Source: Trichoderma breve (taxonomy: Eukaryota; Ascomycota; Sordariomycetes; Hypocreales; Hypocreaceae). Taken from it: a DNA stretch of 64,000 nt. The stretch lies in contig NC_079236.1 of the NCBI RefSeq assembly GCF_028502605.1, forward strand, positions 124,001-188,000, given 5' to 3'. The notes beneath the pieces were generated by a model. The model did no database searches, was not told the DNA's origin, and worked only from the letters and a program-made list of their open reading frames with translations. Shown piece after piece: positions 46,915 to 59,200 of the stretch; within the stretch, counting starts at the first letter, position 1; every line of letters begins with the position of its first letter. The position numbers and the translations under genes are program-made.

Positions 46915-48517
46915 ATGGCCCCTTATCTCGGCTTGAGTGGCAAGTCACTCAATTTCATCATTGGAATCATCGGCGCAACTGCTTTTGCTCTTCAAGGATA
47001 CGATCAAGCTGTTGGAAATGGTATCCTTACTCTAAAGACGTTCTTGAATGTTTTCCCCCAGACGGACACGCTTGACACGAAAGGCGCTCAAAAGTCACAT
47101 AACGCTACAATCCAAGGCACAACCATTGCCATTTACGAAGTCGGCTGCACGCTTGGGGCTCTGGCCTGCGTGTATATCGGTGACAAATTAGGTCGCATCC
47201 GGACTGTATTTGCTGCTGGTGTTGTGACACTCGTAGGAGTGGCCATTCAAACATCGGCCTTTAGCCTCGGACAATTCATCGCTGGAAGAGTCATAACAGG
47301 TTCGTCTCATCTGATTAAAGAGCAAGTTTGACGAAGCCGGCACTATTGACTAACAAATTTCTTTCATAATAGGACTCGGCCTTGGAGCATGTACCGCGAC
47401 TGTTCCTATGTGGATCTCGGAATGTGCAAACGCTAAAGACCGCGGGTATTTTGTTCTTCTTCAAGGCTTATTCGCCTTGGGGGGCATTGTTACCGCCACT
47501 TGGCTGGAGTTTGGGCTTTTTTATGTCAAAGACAACGCTGTCAACTGGCGGTTTCCTATCGCCTTTCAAGCAGTCCTGGCATTGATTGTTGTCAGTGTTA
47601 TTCTGTTCATGCCGGAATCACCTCGCTGGCTTCTCAAGAATGCACGCACAGAAGAAGCCTCTAAAGTCTTGGCTGTTCTCGGAGACACGTCCACGGAGTC
47701 GGAGACTATTGCCGCGGAAATTGCGACTATCAGCAGCGCTATAGAGCAGGAAACCAGCAGTGATGGCTGGAACAACCCTTTTGCTATGAACCATGGACGA
47801 TATTTTCATCGCACAATGCTCGGGCTCGGAGTGACCTTTTTAGGAGAAATGACTGGTGTCAACATTGTCACGTTTTACTCGACAACCATCTTCCAGATTA
47901 ATCTCGGATATTCTGGAACTACATCTCGAGTCATCTCTGGGTGCCTCCAAATATGGCAACTCCTTGCTGCCGGCCTGGCCGTCTTCCTTGTGGACCGCGT
48001 CGGTCGCAGGCCCCTTCTTATCGTTTCGGCTGCAGGCATGGCTGTAGCGCACGCATGTTTGGCCGGTCTAACTTCCAATCTTCATAACAAGCATGCTTCC
48101 GATGCGGCGATTTTCTTCTACTTTGTTGCTCTCTTCTTTTTTCCCATCGGCCTCTTTCTCCTTCCCTTTATGTATGCTGCCGAGATCGCTCCTCTTAGAA
48201 CTCGATCACAGGTTACTGCAATGGCTGCCGCTATACACTGGTTATTTGGTTTCGTTATCGCCGAGGTCACCCCAGTGGCGTTTGCAAATATTTCATGGAG
48301 GTATTATATCGTATATGCTTCCATCAGTGCCTTTTCCTCAGTCGTGTTCTATCTCTTGTACCCGGAAACGCGGGGCCGCACTCTGGAAGAGATTGATGAG
48401 ATTTTCACTCAGTCCAAGTCAATCTTCGACACAGTGGGTGTTGCAAAGACACTGCCATTCGCAACTCTTCCTGATTTAGAGAATGAGAAAGCTCCGCGTG
48501 TAGAGCAAAGCGAATAG
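46915..48517 (+). CDS. MFS sugar transporter
   Basis: Exons are 46915-47299 and 47373-48517 with a 73-nt intron (GTTCGT...ATAG), giving 509 residues. The first ATG in frame is at 46915 and leads into MAPYLGLSGKSL and helix 1 with ALQGYDQAVGNG. The pattern GDKLGRIRT, PESPRWLLKN, DRVGRRPLL and PETRGRTLEEID places it in the sugar porter family. Roughly 12 membrane spans are expected. Its start faces that of the Zn2Cys6 regulator across a shared promoter. It should bring a sugar or sugar acid into the cell; with the RraA-like enzyme next to the regulator, a shared substrate is plausible. Confidence 0.92.
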
Positions 48518-48710
48518 TAAGCTGCAGCATATGTTTCGCAGAAATAGAGACTATTTAGTTCTCAACTAAGTAACAAGGTTTAAGGAAACACATGTCAACT
48601 TTTGTAACGTTGGAGGAAACTATTTTAAAACTGAGGCGTTCAAAGACCTGGCATTTAAATTTACGTTTTTCTATGTACCCTGGTTTTAAACAATCTTCCT
48701 TTATAACCCT

Positions 48711-48769
48711 CTTTTCCGTTCATGGCGATGACAACTTTTCCGCTCACGGCAATGACACACTTTTCCGTT
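48711..48769. repeat. Imperfect 24-bp tandem repeat, about 2.4 copies
   Basis: Units start at 48711, 48735 and 48760 and share CTTTTCCGYTCAYGGCRATGACA; the last is cut short after ten bases. It lies 600 bases upstream of the mannosidase gene. Confidence 0.65.
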
Positions 48770-49261
48770 ATTAGTTCCGGGTTAAGTCCCCCGTAACTCA
48801 CCGTATGAATGCCCTTAATACCGACGTCAAAATTTACACAAATTTCCTCGGAAAAAACGGAGAAAATCATTACTTCATTGGGAGTAAGCAAGCAAGCATA
48901 AATTCTGGATCTACATGGACCAATGCTGCGCTAGATAGACAGTGGTACATACAATGAGGTGCCTTTTCTCAGCCAAACATTCCGGCTTACCTCAACCCTT
49001 CCACGCATTGATCGGGCTAATAGTAAAGTAGGCAGCACAACTAGAATCATGAGATGTAAAGACGCTAAAATGGATTGGTGACCCTCTGACAGGTATTAAA
49101 TATATCGCTCTTAGAGTAATTATGGACAAAGAAAAGATGTTGAATGGCAGCGAATTATGCCGTCGGCACAATATGCGTATAACATTCAGGCAATCTAGAT
49201 TGTTTACCCCGGATCTTCCTCCGCCCCACATCGCAATCCCTCCAGAGATACCTATGATGTC

Positions 49262-49269
49262 TATAAAAT
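49262..49269 (+). promoter_or_regulatory. TATA box of the mannosidase gene
   Basis: TATAAAAT lies 82-89 bases upstream of the ATG at 49351. Confidence 0.5.
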
Positions 49270-49350
49270 GGCATTGATCATCCAGCGTGCAATTATCATC
49301 CTTCTCACAACTTGATCAATCCCTCTGGCTACTAGGGCAAACCGGTTAGG

Positions 49351-52074
49351 ATGTTTTCATTGGTGGTGCTTGGCATTCTTGCCAAGGCTTCAACAGTTAC
49401 TGCATCGCCAACTCAACATGAAGACCCTTCCGTATATGTGAACCCTTTTATCGGCACTGCTGGGCCTGATGGCACCGGTGCAAACTCTGGAGACACATTT
49501 CCTGGTGTTTCTGTGCCTTTCGGGGTTGTGAAACTCGGCCCGGATACTACGGAGATGAATCCCAGCACAAACGCATTTGCTGGATACACACCGGATGGAA
49601 ATGGTAGCAATCCACCCATTTATCTGTTCGTCTAGAGTTTTGCAAGTCAGGATTAACGAGTTTCGTAGTCACTGGATTCACTTGCTTCCACGAATGTGGC
49701 ATAGGAGGAGCCTCAAAGTACGGTGTGGTCGGACATATGCCACTTACAACTCTGTCAGGTGTCAATGTTCTCGATAATGCAACTTACCAGCAGCCTCGTG
49801 TTACAATGGATAGGGCATCCGTTGGCTACTACCGCTCTGACCTAGCAAATGGTGTCAAAGTAGAGCTTGCCGCATCCGACCATGCTGGGTTTATTCAGTA
49901 TACGTATCCGAAAAACACTGAGCGTATTGTCCTCTTTGATGTGTCGCATAACTTGCCCTCTTTGGCTGAGTTTATAAAATCTCAATCATATAGTAACGGT
50001 CAAATTGAGGTCAAAAAGAACGGCAAAAGAGTGCAGGGCTGGGGAGTTTGGAGGGGCGGCTGGGGGGGCACGGGAATCAATTGGGGAGTAGGCAAGTCAT
50101 TGTTAAATTACCACGGCTTTGTCTCTTGCTAATATCGCTGCCAGGATCTGACTACAAGATTTATTTTTGCAACGACTTTGATTCCACTCCTTCAACCTGG
50201 CAATACTTTTCTGGACCGTGGAATGCTCCAGACAACCCTCCAAGTCCTTCCACGCCAGTGACCTGGGGTAACGCGTCAACAAATCCAAATGGAGTCCAAG
50301 GAGGCCCTGACGGTGATGACTCTGGTGATAGAGTTGGCGCTCTATTTAGCTTTCCGCATAAAAAAACGGTTGTCAAGTCCAAGGTTGGGGTGTCATTCAT
50401 CTCCGTCGAGAAGGCTTGTGCGTTTCAGAGCGAAATTCCATCTTGGACACTAAATCAGACTGTCCAATCGACTAAAAAGCTATGGAACGATGAAGTTTTT
50501 AGCAAGATATCGGTCAAAGAATCCACCAAGAACGATACACGGCTCACACTCTTCTACTCTGCCCTCTATCGCATGCATCAAATGCCTTCCGATAGAACCG
50601 GAGAAAATCCGGATTGGGTTTCCAGCGAGCCATACTATGATGACTACTACACTCTCTGGGATACTTTCCGCTGTCTTAACAGTTTCTATCTTTTGGTTCA
50701 GCCCCAGCGTGGCATTGACATGATACGCTCCCTCATTGACATATGGAGGCATGTTGGTTTCATGCCGGACGGCCGCAGTGGCAATCATAATGGCAAAGTA
50801 CAAGGCGGCAGCAATGCTGATAATGTGCTGGCCGATGCCTATGTCAAGGGATACACCGACGGTATCAACTGGAAAGATGGCTACAAAGCAGTATGGACTG
50901 ATGCAGAAGTTGTTCCACCTCCCAACAACGACCCAGAAGACGCGAGCTGTACGGATAATCAAGGTCGCTGTGGACTTCCGGACTGGATCAACCTAGGTTA
51001 TGTGTCAACAACATTTTCGTCAAGCATCAGTCGTACCGTTGAATATTCTCTGAATGACTTTGCAGTAAGTCAAATTGCGAAGGGTATAGCACCGCATGAT
51101 TACCAAAAATATTTGAAACGATCAGGGTGAGTTATCCCGGACTACGTGCCATGACCTAATCTGACAAGAAAACAATTGAAGGAATTGGAAAAACCTTTGG
51201 AACGCGGACATAAATCAGTATAACACATCGGGATTTCTCGGTCCTCGCTATCCAAATGGAACGGTGATAACTATCGCCCCACAAGACACATCCTACACGA
51301 CCGAAGGACTACCATGGGGTATGTAATGAAAGGCCACTCGCCGGGCTTCGAACGCAAATCTAACCAGAGTATAGAATACACATGGACTATACCATTTGAT
51401 ATGCAAGGGCTTATCGACAAAATGGGTGGTCCCGATGCAACTGAGAAACGGCTTGACCTGATGTTTGTGCCTAATCTCCGAACGGTGGATTTAGGTGTAG
51501 GAGTTGGATCAGGAACAACCCTCTTCAATCCCGGTAAGTGAACAGCCACAACAACCTCACCCGCTCGAGATCGATGCAACCCAGTTGCTTATACCTTGTC
51601 AATCTATCAACAGGCAACGAACCTAGTTTCGGCACTCCGTTTTTGTATAACTATTTGCCAGGCCGCCAATACAAAGCCGTGAATCAGTCCCGCGTGAACA
51701 TTGATGAAAATTACTTCGCTGGATCCAACGGTCTTCCTGGAAACAGCGATGCTGGCGCTATGGACAGCTGGATGCTTTGGCAGATGCTGGGTCTGTATCC
51801 AGTGGTGACCCAGCCAGTCTACTTGATCCTGGCGCCATGGTTTGAGGATATTTCTGTCTCGGTCGGTGGTTCCTATACCCTTCGAATTAAAGCAAAGGGG
51901 CTGTCCAACAACAGCTTCTTTGTTCAGAGCCTCAAAGTCAATGGTAAAGCTTGGAACAAGAGCTGGCTGGAGCATAGTGACATTGCAAAGGGTGGACTGT
52001 TGGAGTTTGTCTTGGGCCCTGAGCCAAAGTCATGGGATACTGGAGCCGTCCCTCCAAGTCCAGGGCATCAGTAG
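49351..52074 (+). CDS. GH92-family alpha-mannosidase, secreted
   Basis: Exons are 49351-49603, 49669-50091, 50145-51126, 51182-51318, 51375-51533 and 51614-52074, giving 804 residues. GH92 enzymes are calcium-dependent exo-alpha-mannosidases that trim mannose from N-glycans or mannans. An N-terminal signal peptide of about 19 residues is present. Family marks are VNPFIGT, GDTFPGVSVPFGVVKLGPDT, HECGIGGASKYGVVG, EPYYDDYYTLWDTFR, and MDSWMLWQMLGLYPV near the end. Intron 2 needs a GC donor (GCAAGT at 50092) to keep the frame; no GT site gives the right phase. Other introns are GT-AG and 55-80 nt. The splice PW-EYTWTIPFDMQGLI is well supported by family conservation. Many NxT/S sites fit a secreted enzyme. 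Confidence 0.9.
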
Positions 52075-52445
52075 ATGCGCATGTTCGGCAGTCTCTGTTA
52101 CAATATGAATGCAATTGGTCGCTCTCAGACATTGAGGTTTGGAGGCGCAACGCTTCGTGCAATAGGCTGAAGAGATGAGCATTCACCATGTATATAGCAG
52201 AGAGGCACTAGTTCACAGCATAACAGTAATGGAACACTGCGCTCAAATGTAAAAATTTGTTTGCTCACGGGTAATTTTAGAGATGTGAGAATTGTCAAAG
52301 GCAAGGCGCGACAAGTCTACTAGTACAACGCCATACGACGATCAAATTACGTGCTACTAAAAGACAGCTTATAGAAGGTCGATGAGACGGCCAACTTCAG
52401 AAACAACCAAATTGAGCAGCAAGAAGTCAGGTCATATTGCTGGCC
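52075..52445. other. Intergenic region upstream of Dal5-type transporter
   Basis: Spacer between genes on the same strand. No supported element beyond the leader of the transporter. Confidence 0.45.
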
Positions 52446-54192
52446 ATGTCTTCGCGAATTGAAAAAGATCTACAAGCATTAGATACGGGTGTCCTCAGCG
52501 CAAATGGCACGAAGCAACCATTTCACGTGGAGGGACTCGAGCTGTCCAGTAGACCCGCTACTGTGAATCTACATCGCCAGAAATGGTACCAATGGTTCTC
52601 GCCTAGCGACACGCCGGAAGAGCGTCAATTGATACTAAAACTGGACGCATTGATCATGATCTTTGTTTTCCTTGCATATTGGGCAAAAGTTTTAGACTCA
52701 TCTGCGACAAGTGCGGCATACGTGAGTGGTATGAAGGAAGACTTGAAACTATTTGGAAACGAGCTCAACTATCTCAACACCACTTACATGTAAATTGCCC
52801 AAAAGATCAAGTATAAGACCCGGATGTTGTTTTACTAAGATATTTGCGCAGGGTCGGATATATAACGCTTCAAATACCATTGACAGTTATTGTGAGGCCA
52901 TTCCATACCACGAAACAATACGTGAGCCGCCTTTATCGCTGTATGTGTCTAACCATCGTCGCAGATGACTCGCTTCTCGGCAGCATACTTTATTCCTGGA
53001 GCCGACCTCATATGGGGAATACTCACTCTTGCACAGTACAAAGTCAGCAATGTGCACCAGTTATATGTGCTTCGCTTCTTCGTCGGCGCAGCTGGAAGCT
53101 TATTCTTCCCAGCTGTTCAATGGTATCTTGGGTGCTGGTATAAGCGATCAGAACTAAGCCGACGAGGTGCCTTGTTTTTCATTGCCAGTCAAGTAGGCAG
53201 CATGAGCTCTGGATACATTCAGAGCGGTGCATACGCTCACCTCAATGGTAGGCATGGCATTGAAGGGTGGCGCTGGCTGTATATCATTTGTGAGTTACCT
53301 GACCATCACGACGATCTAAGAAATGAATATTAATTCCAGATACAAAGGCTTTGCATGTACGATACCAGTCGCCCTTCTTGGATTTATCGTGCTGCCGGGT
53401 CATCCAGACACCTGCAAGCCTTTCATTTTAACAGAAAACGATCTTCGACTAGCCAGAGAGCGGATGGCAGCTGAGAACCGTGAACCACGGAAACCAATTA
53501 CTTTATCTGTGATCAAATCTGTTCTGACCGGTTGGCACTTTTGGGTTTTAGTATCCTTTGCTTTCTTCTTCTCGCAAGCCGACGGCATATCCTCGAACAG
53601 CGGCCTCCCGTTATGGCTCAAAGCCGAAGGGTATAGCGTCGAGAAGATCAACACCATCACTACCATCCTGCCTGCGGTGACAATTGTGTCTTCAATTATG
53701 TGTGGCGTCTTATCCGATATTTATGATGCCAAAGTCCATTTAATCACCATTACCGCTTTGCTCAACATCCTGGCGGGCGTGGTTTTGGCTATCTGGGACG
53801 TACCCAAGGGACTCAAGTTTTTTGCCTTTTTCCTTTCGGGGTCCGCAGACGGCATCGCCGCCGTTATTTACGCATGGGCAAACGAAATTTGTGCCGGAAA
53901 TGCAGAGGAGCGTGCAATCGTACTCAGCAGCATGAATACTATTGGAAATACGTTTGGCGCATGGCTTCCTTTATTGTAAGTGGACATCCCTATGAGGCAA
54001 CAAGACGTTTTGAGGAGATGAGCTAATGTAATAATTTTCCCACCTGTGTGTAGTGTTTGGAAGACTTCGGACGCTCCGCGTTATCTCATTGGGTATAACT
54101 GGACAATTGCGCTTGATGTATGCATGATTGCCATGCTGTTTGTTCTACGATCCTTCTGGAATCGTGAAAAGAAGTCAATGGAGACCTTGTGA
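52446..54192 (+). CDS. Dal5-family MFS transporter
   Basis: Exons are 52446-52789, 52852-52891, 52965-53289, 53348-53975 and 54054-54192, giving 491 residues. Introns are 62, 73, 58 and 78 nt; exon 2 has only 40 bases. Like the carrier at 14.8 kb it has VSGMKEDLKLFGNELNYL and the ACS-family LYVLRFFVGAAGSLFFPA region. It should take up an organic anion such as an allantoate-, pantothenate- or N-acyl amino-acid-like compound. It lies next to a GFA-domain protein and an N-acyl-D-amino-acid deacylase-like gene; substrate for those is a testable idea. The fourth exon starts at an acceptor (AAAG) chosen by frame, the least certain junction. Confidence 0.86.
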
Positions 54193-54271
54193 GAAACATC
54201 TGACTATAATTCATTGCTAATAGATACACGCTCGTATGGCACTAAGGAATCCATCTTTGAGACCTTGGCGA

Positions 54272-55330
54272 TCATGGATCCAGCTCATACCCATCAGTTC
54301 CTTCGTCTTCTCTCTTGATCAGTGGCTGAAACGTGTCCACTTTCACGCCTTCTATTGCCCGCACATTTAGAGGCTGCATCGCCATGTTTTTATGATAGAC
54401 TGCCAAAACCCTCTCTTTCCTCTCTGGTGGAAGTTTGTCAAAGACGCTTATGGGAGGGCCATAAATGTTACTGAAAACATGAACCCCGCAAGTTTTGCAG
54501 TACGTCGACCCAGTGAATTTTCCACCCGTGAGATATTCGAAAACTCGATCACGGCCGTAAATTCTTACATTGTCTTTCGTAGGGTAAATGCCGATGTAGG
54601 CCACCTGAGCAAACGAATGTTAACAAACAACAGCAGAGGACTCTTGTGAAACATGAGCCGGGAGTGATTATGACATACTCTCACACATTTACTACAGTTG
54701 TCCTCTTTCAGTTCTTCGTCCTCTATTGAGCTTAATAGAGCAGCTCTGACATCACCGCAATGGCATGCAAACAGACCTTTCGCAGCTGGCTCGTCAGGCT
54801 GTTGTGAAAGTGGTTCGATCGATCGTGCATCGCCTTCGGCCTCGATGACAGATATTGCCGATCTGCCAATTGTGTTAGTGAGGCGGATTGTTAATCACAG
54901 AGCGATAAACTGACTCAAGTTTGAATGGATTAACATATGGCTCTCTCAGAGTTCGAATGTTGATCAAGAATTTGCCTCTCAGAGGACCTGTCAAATGCTC
55001 GCCCTCGACTCCGGTTCCGCAGTTGCTACAGAACTGTAGGCTATTAGTATATTTCTAATCATATAATAGAGTGCATTATCTCAAAGATGTGAGATTTGCG
55101 TATTTACATACTTTATCTTTCAACGTAGATGTTTGGTACTCTACAAGGTAGCCTTCATCTCTCACAACTGTAAACGACCCTTCCCCCGGAATCAGCCACA
55201 GGTATCCTTTCTTCACACATAGACTGCAGGAACAAGATATGGCTGATGTGATCTCTGCCGTTGAGACCTGAAAACGATAGCGACCACAGTGGCAGTTTCC
55301 ATTATATACGACACTGTCATCAGAAGCCAT
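54272..55330 (-). CDS. Double GFA-domain (CENP-V/Mss4-like) zinc protein
   Basis: Exons in transcript order are 55330-55112, 55033-54915, 54862-54679 and 54604-54272, giving 284 residues; introns are 78, 52 and 74 nt. The fold is that of the glutathione-dependent formaldehyde-activating family, which binds zinc through Cys pairs. The first copy has NCHCG (Cys13, Cys15), SCSLC and FCSNCG (Cys75, Cys78). A second set appears after a Glu/Ala-rich linker: ACHCGDVRA, NCSKC and TYCKTCG. Two tandem GFA-like units in one protein are thus visible. The best-known member activates glutathione with formaldehyde, but most fungal members are uncharacterised. It is divergent from the amidohydrolase gene with 480 bases between starts. 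Confidence 0.86.
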
Positions 55331-55810
55331 GATGGGCTATTTTGGAGATGCTCAACGACATGTAGGCGAAGACATTTCGAGAGGGGTAACACGGCGCTGA
55401 GAATGGAACTGAGGCTAGGGTTAAGACTAGGACATGATTGGAATCCTCCGGGCAACTATCTAGCTCTCGGCAATCCTTCGCACTTCAGAAAGCCGAAATA
55501 TTATTATCCCTGGATCTTTTTCCCTCTTCCCATTTTAGGATTCGATAAGAAGATGTCGCTGAAATATGTCGGTAATTCACCACGATTCCCCGTAAATAGA
55601 GTTGACGATAGCTCTAACCCCATGACTAAAGAAAGGGTGGGGGTCTGGCGCTTCTCCGCAAAACGGAGCAATACGCCGCTGGTAGTCTCAGTCTCAATGC
55701 CTTCCATCTCCTTTCTCTTTATCTTCACAAGTCCTTTGAGAGTTCTCCCTTTAGAGTTTCCTTGATACCCATCGTCTATATCTGTGAGATTTGTGCGGAA
55801 TCAATCCATC
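55331..55810. other. Divergent promoter of GFA protein and amidohydrolase
   Basis: 480 bases between two head-to-head starts. I see no clear palindrome or TATA box. The right end is pyrimidine-rich. Confidence 0.5.
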
Positions 55811-57886
55811 ATGGCAACTGATATCCTTTTCCAATCACCAACCGTGATTACCGGCGACGAATCCGCCGAGCCGTTCGTGGCCGATGTGTTGGTTTCAGGC
55901 GGCCTAATTGCCAAGATCGGGGCTCCGGGTTCAATTGATGTTCCCTCGACTACTCGACAAATCGACGCAAAGGGTCATATCCTGTCTCCCGGATTTATCG
56001 ATATGCATGCCCATTCCGATCTCTACCTCCTCACACATCCAGAGCACGAAGCAAAAATCACCCAAGGCTGCACGGTAGGACATTCCTTCTGCACATGCTG
56101 ATGTAACCCCCAAACAAATCGCCCCCACGGAGAGGGACACGGCTCCGACGTTTCCATCGCTGTGGGGGCGATGCATCCGTCCTCCGTGCTCGGCAGCGTA
56201 TACTGTCTTCCGCGGACCATCCGAGATAAAGAGATTCGGTATGATATGGTAGCTAATCATAATTTAATATGGCAGACCGAAGTTGTTGGCCAGGACGGCA
56301 TCTCATACTCCCCAATCCGAAATGTCAATCAGCTTCAGGCGATTCGAGAACAAATTGCGGGCTGGAATGGCAATCCCACTGACGAAGAATGTCGCACGAC
56401 GCTCAGCGGAGTTGGCATGTTTGAATGGAAGACTGTGGGAGAGTATCTGGATTGTTTAGAGCGTAATAAGACAGCTACGAATGTCGCCACGTTGGTGCCT
56501 CAAGGCAATTTGAGATTGCTCGCATGTGGCCCATATGATACGCCTGCATCACCCGAGGAGATTCAAGATCAGATCCAACTCATGCGAGAGTCAATGGACC
56601 AAGGCGCCGTGGGCATGTCCAGGTAACATCTCTTCACACATACATATTTGTTTGAAGCATATAGCCTGGAGTTTCTAACTGGTATAGTGGCCTCACTTAC
56701 ACGCCTGGCATGTACGCCTCAACGTCCGAGTTGGCGTCTCTCTGCGAGGCACTGGCAAAGGAATTTCCAGGTGCATTTTATGCGCCCCATCATCGCAGTT
56801 ATGGGTTCCAGGCCATTGAAAGCTATGCTGAAATGCTAGGGCTGGGCGAGTCGACGGGCTGCCCCATTCGTACGTCTTGCTCAACCACATCGTAAAGGAA
56901 AGCCAGAGTGCTTGAAGCTGATTGACCTAGATCTCACGCATGCTACCATGAACTTTTCTGAAAACAAGGGCAAAGCGCCAATACTCATATCCATGATTGA
57001 CAAGTCACTCGAAAAGGGTATCGATGTGACGCTCGATACTTACCCCTACCTCCCAGGCTGCACAACTCTAGCTGCCCTGCTACCAAGCTGGGCCTCTGCA
57101 GGTGGACCGGCCGAAACCCTCAAGAGGCTGGAAGACGCAGAAACTAGGGAAAAGATTCGTGTAGCTGTCGAAGTGACTGGGTGTGACGGCGGCCACGGAA
57201 TTCCGACAAACTGGGACGAGATTCAGGTTGGTGCCACGGGTGAGCCAACTCTAGCATCATATTCTGGCCGCAGAATCGCAGAGATTGCCAAATCAGCAGG
57301 AAAGCCATCCATCGAAGTGTTTTTTGAGCTCTTGCAAAAGGACAAGCTGGCAACTAGCATCATTATGCATGTAGGCAACGAAGAGAATGTCCAGCTAATT
57401 ATGCAGCATCGGGTGCACATGGCGGGCAGTGATGCGATTTTACACGGCAAGACGCTTCACCCGCGTGCTTATGGAACATTTCCTCGTTATCTCGGTGAGT
57501 GACGACTCCCTTACATCTTTGTAGGTACCAGAAGTTTTGTGTTAATGCTGAATATCACAACAAAAGGCCACTATTCGCGCGATTTGTCGCTTATTCCTCT
57601 GCCTGCCATGGTTGCGCATCTCACTTCTCGCCCAGCCAAGCGTCTCTCCGTCTACCCGTTCCGTGGTCTTGTCGCCGAAGGGTCGGCTGCTGACCTTGTT
57701 CTCTTCGATCCGGAGGCCGTCAAAGATATGGCAACGTATGAGGAGCCAAAGCTGCCGAGCAAAGGTATCAGATACGTCTTGGTGAATGGTCAGGTGGCTC
57801 TGGACGAGGGCAAGATGACGGGCGCACGAGGTGGTAAGACGCTACGGAGATGGAAGGATGGAAAGGTGAAAGCCAGAGATGAGTGA
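55811..57886 (+). CDS. N-acyl-D-amino-acid deacylase-like amidohydrolase
   Basis: Exons are 55811-56074, 56276-56622, 56688-56869, 56931-57494 and 57567-57886, giving 558 residues; introns are 201, 65, 61 and 72 nt. Family members are zinc amidohydrolases that remove acyl groups from N-acyl-D-amino acids or related amides. The metal site HAH is at 66-68 in FIDMHAHSDL. Other marks are TEVVGQDGISY, GLTYTPGMYA, HLTHA, and SDAILHGKTLHPRAYGTFPRYL. The first ATG in frame is at 55811. The first intron, 201 nt, is much longer than the others. Its splice restores GCTTEVVGQDG. The head-to-head GFA gene and nearby Dal5-type transporter may be functionally linked. Confidence 0.87.
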
Positions 57887-59200
57887 GTGCTATAATAGTG
57901 AGTGAATTTCACCACATTTGGATGCAAGTAGGGTATGCGTGTGTTGCGCATAAGCACTTTATGCTTTTCATATCTCATGTGAATCCTTTGTAGCATATAC
58001 ATCTTCAACGTTGTCATAAGCATGAAGCGTAGCGCCGCAATCTCTGAAATCTGCAATCGAGATCTGGGTCGAGGCTATGCAATCGCCAGCCTCAACGGAG
58101 CGCATCTTCCCGGTTTCAGTCACGCTTCCTGTTTTAACCATAAATGCACGAGCCACGTACGTTTCGACAACCTGCCTTTCAGGTCATCAACTAGACTAGC
58201 CGATCATCGCCACTCATCTGTACAACCTCCGGTGAGATCCGCCGCGCGGCCGCAAACTCCTTCTTCCGCCTGGCACCCCAAGGCCTCAGCATGGAAATAT
58301 TCGCTTCAGCAATTGCTAATCCATCCATCAGCTCCGCTCGGGGGCTTTTTGTCATGCTTGCTTTTCTGGCTTGGGCTTAGGCCTCTCTGCTTGTCCCGTT
58401 TAGTCCTTGGCCCGTCTTCTTAGCTGGCTTGCGAGACTTGTTTGAACAGGTTAACCCGTCGCAACCCAACGACTAGTTGGTTGGCTAAGTGGCGCCAAGG
58501 GGGTTGCAACAAGAACCAAGGCCGTGCCTGTTGGCTCTGAAGTAAGGCTGATTAAAGTCGCCTCCGCGTGGCCATTGGCTGTGACACAAGCCCTCACATG
58601 TGCTCCAGCCTCGGGGCTCCTGAAGCTATTTTTAACTCTCCCTGTTCCTGGATCAGTTCTAAATTAGAAAGCATGGTGATTAGTGCAGAAACAGAACCAG
58701 CTTGTTGGTTCTGGTTGAATGAGGCGCCAAAGTTCTTTCTATTGTCAGGATTATAACGCATCTGTCTCTCGCTTTTTTTTCCTCTTATAAATGCCAACAC
58801 CCTTGTGCAATCTGCTCTCATCTTAACCCCATGCAAATTGTGGGTTCAAAGCGAATCTAATCACCAAGCGATCTCATCAATCACATTTAGCCATCTACGC
58901 CAGTCAGCACTATCCGACTCGCCGGTCCAGGATCTCGTCCAGCATCTTGCCGCCACTGGCATACGGACAATTACAGCTGCGGGCAAGACGGCACTAGTTT
59001 ACAATTCTCGCAACTGAAGCCGGGGTTTTGCGGGCTGCGCGCGGATGGTGACCTCCTCAACAGTCTGTTAGTTACCTCAATATCAACCTTCCAGCCACCC
59101 CTTCCAACAGGACTTTTACGCATTCTTCTGAAGATACCCCTTCTCCGTACATACCATTTTGCTCTTTTTCTATTTGTCTTTTTTTATAATTCTCGTCATT
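57887..59200. other. Intergenic region upstream of the FAD protein
   Basis: About 1.3 kb with no supported gene. The last 100 bases are strongly pyrimidine-rich, as in many fungal leaders of well expressed genes. A GC-rich patch lies near 58230-58270. Confidence 0.5.

Larger units (their letters stand above)
48518..49350. other. Intergenic region upstream of mannosidase
   Basis: No gene is supported. It holds short tandem repeats at 48711-48769 and a TATA box at 49262-49269. Confidence 0.5.
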
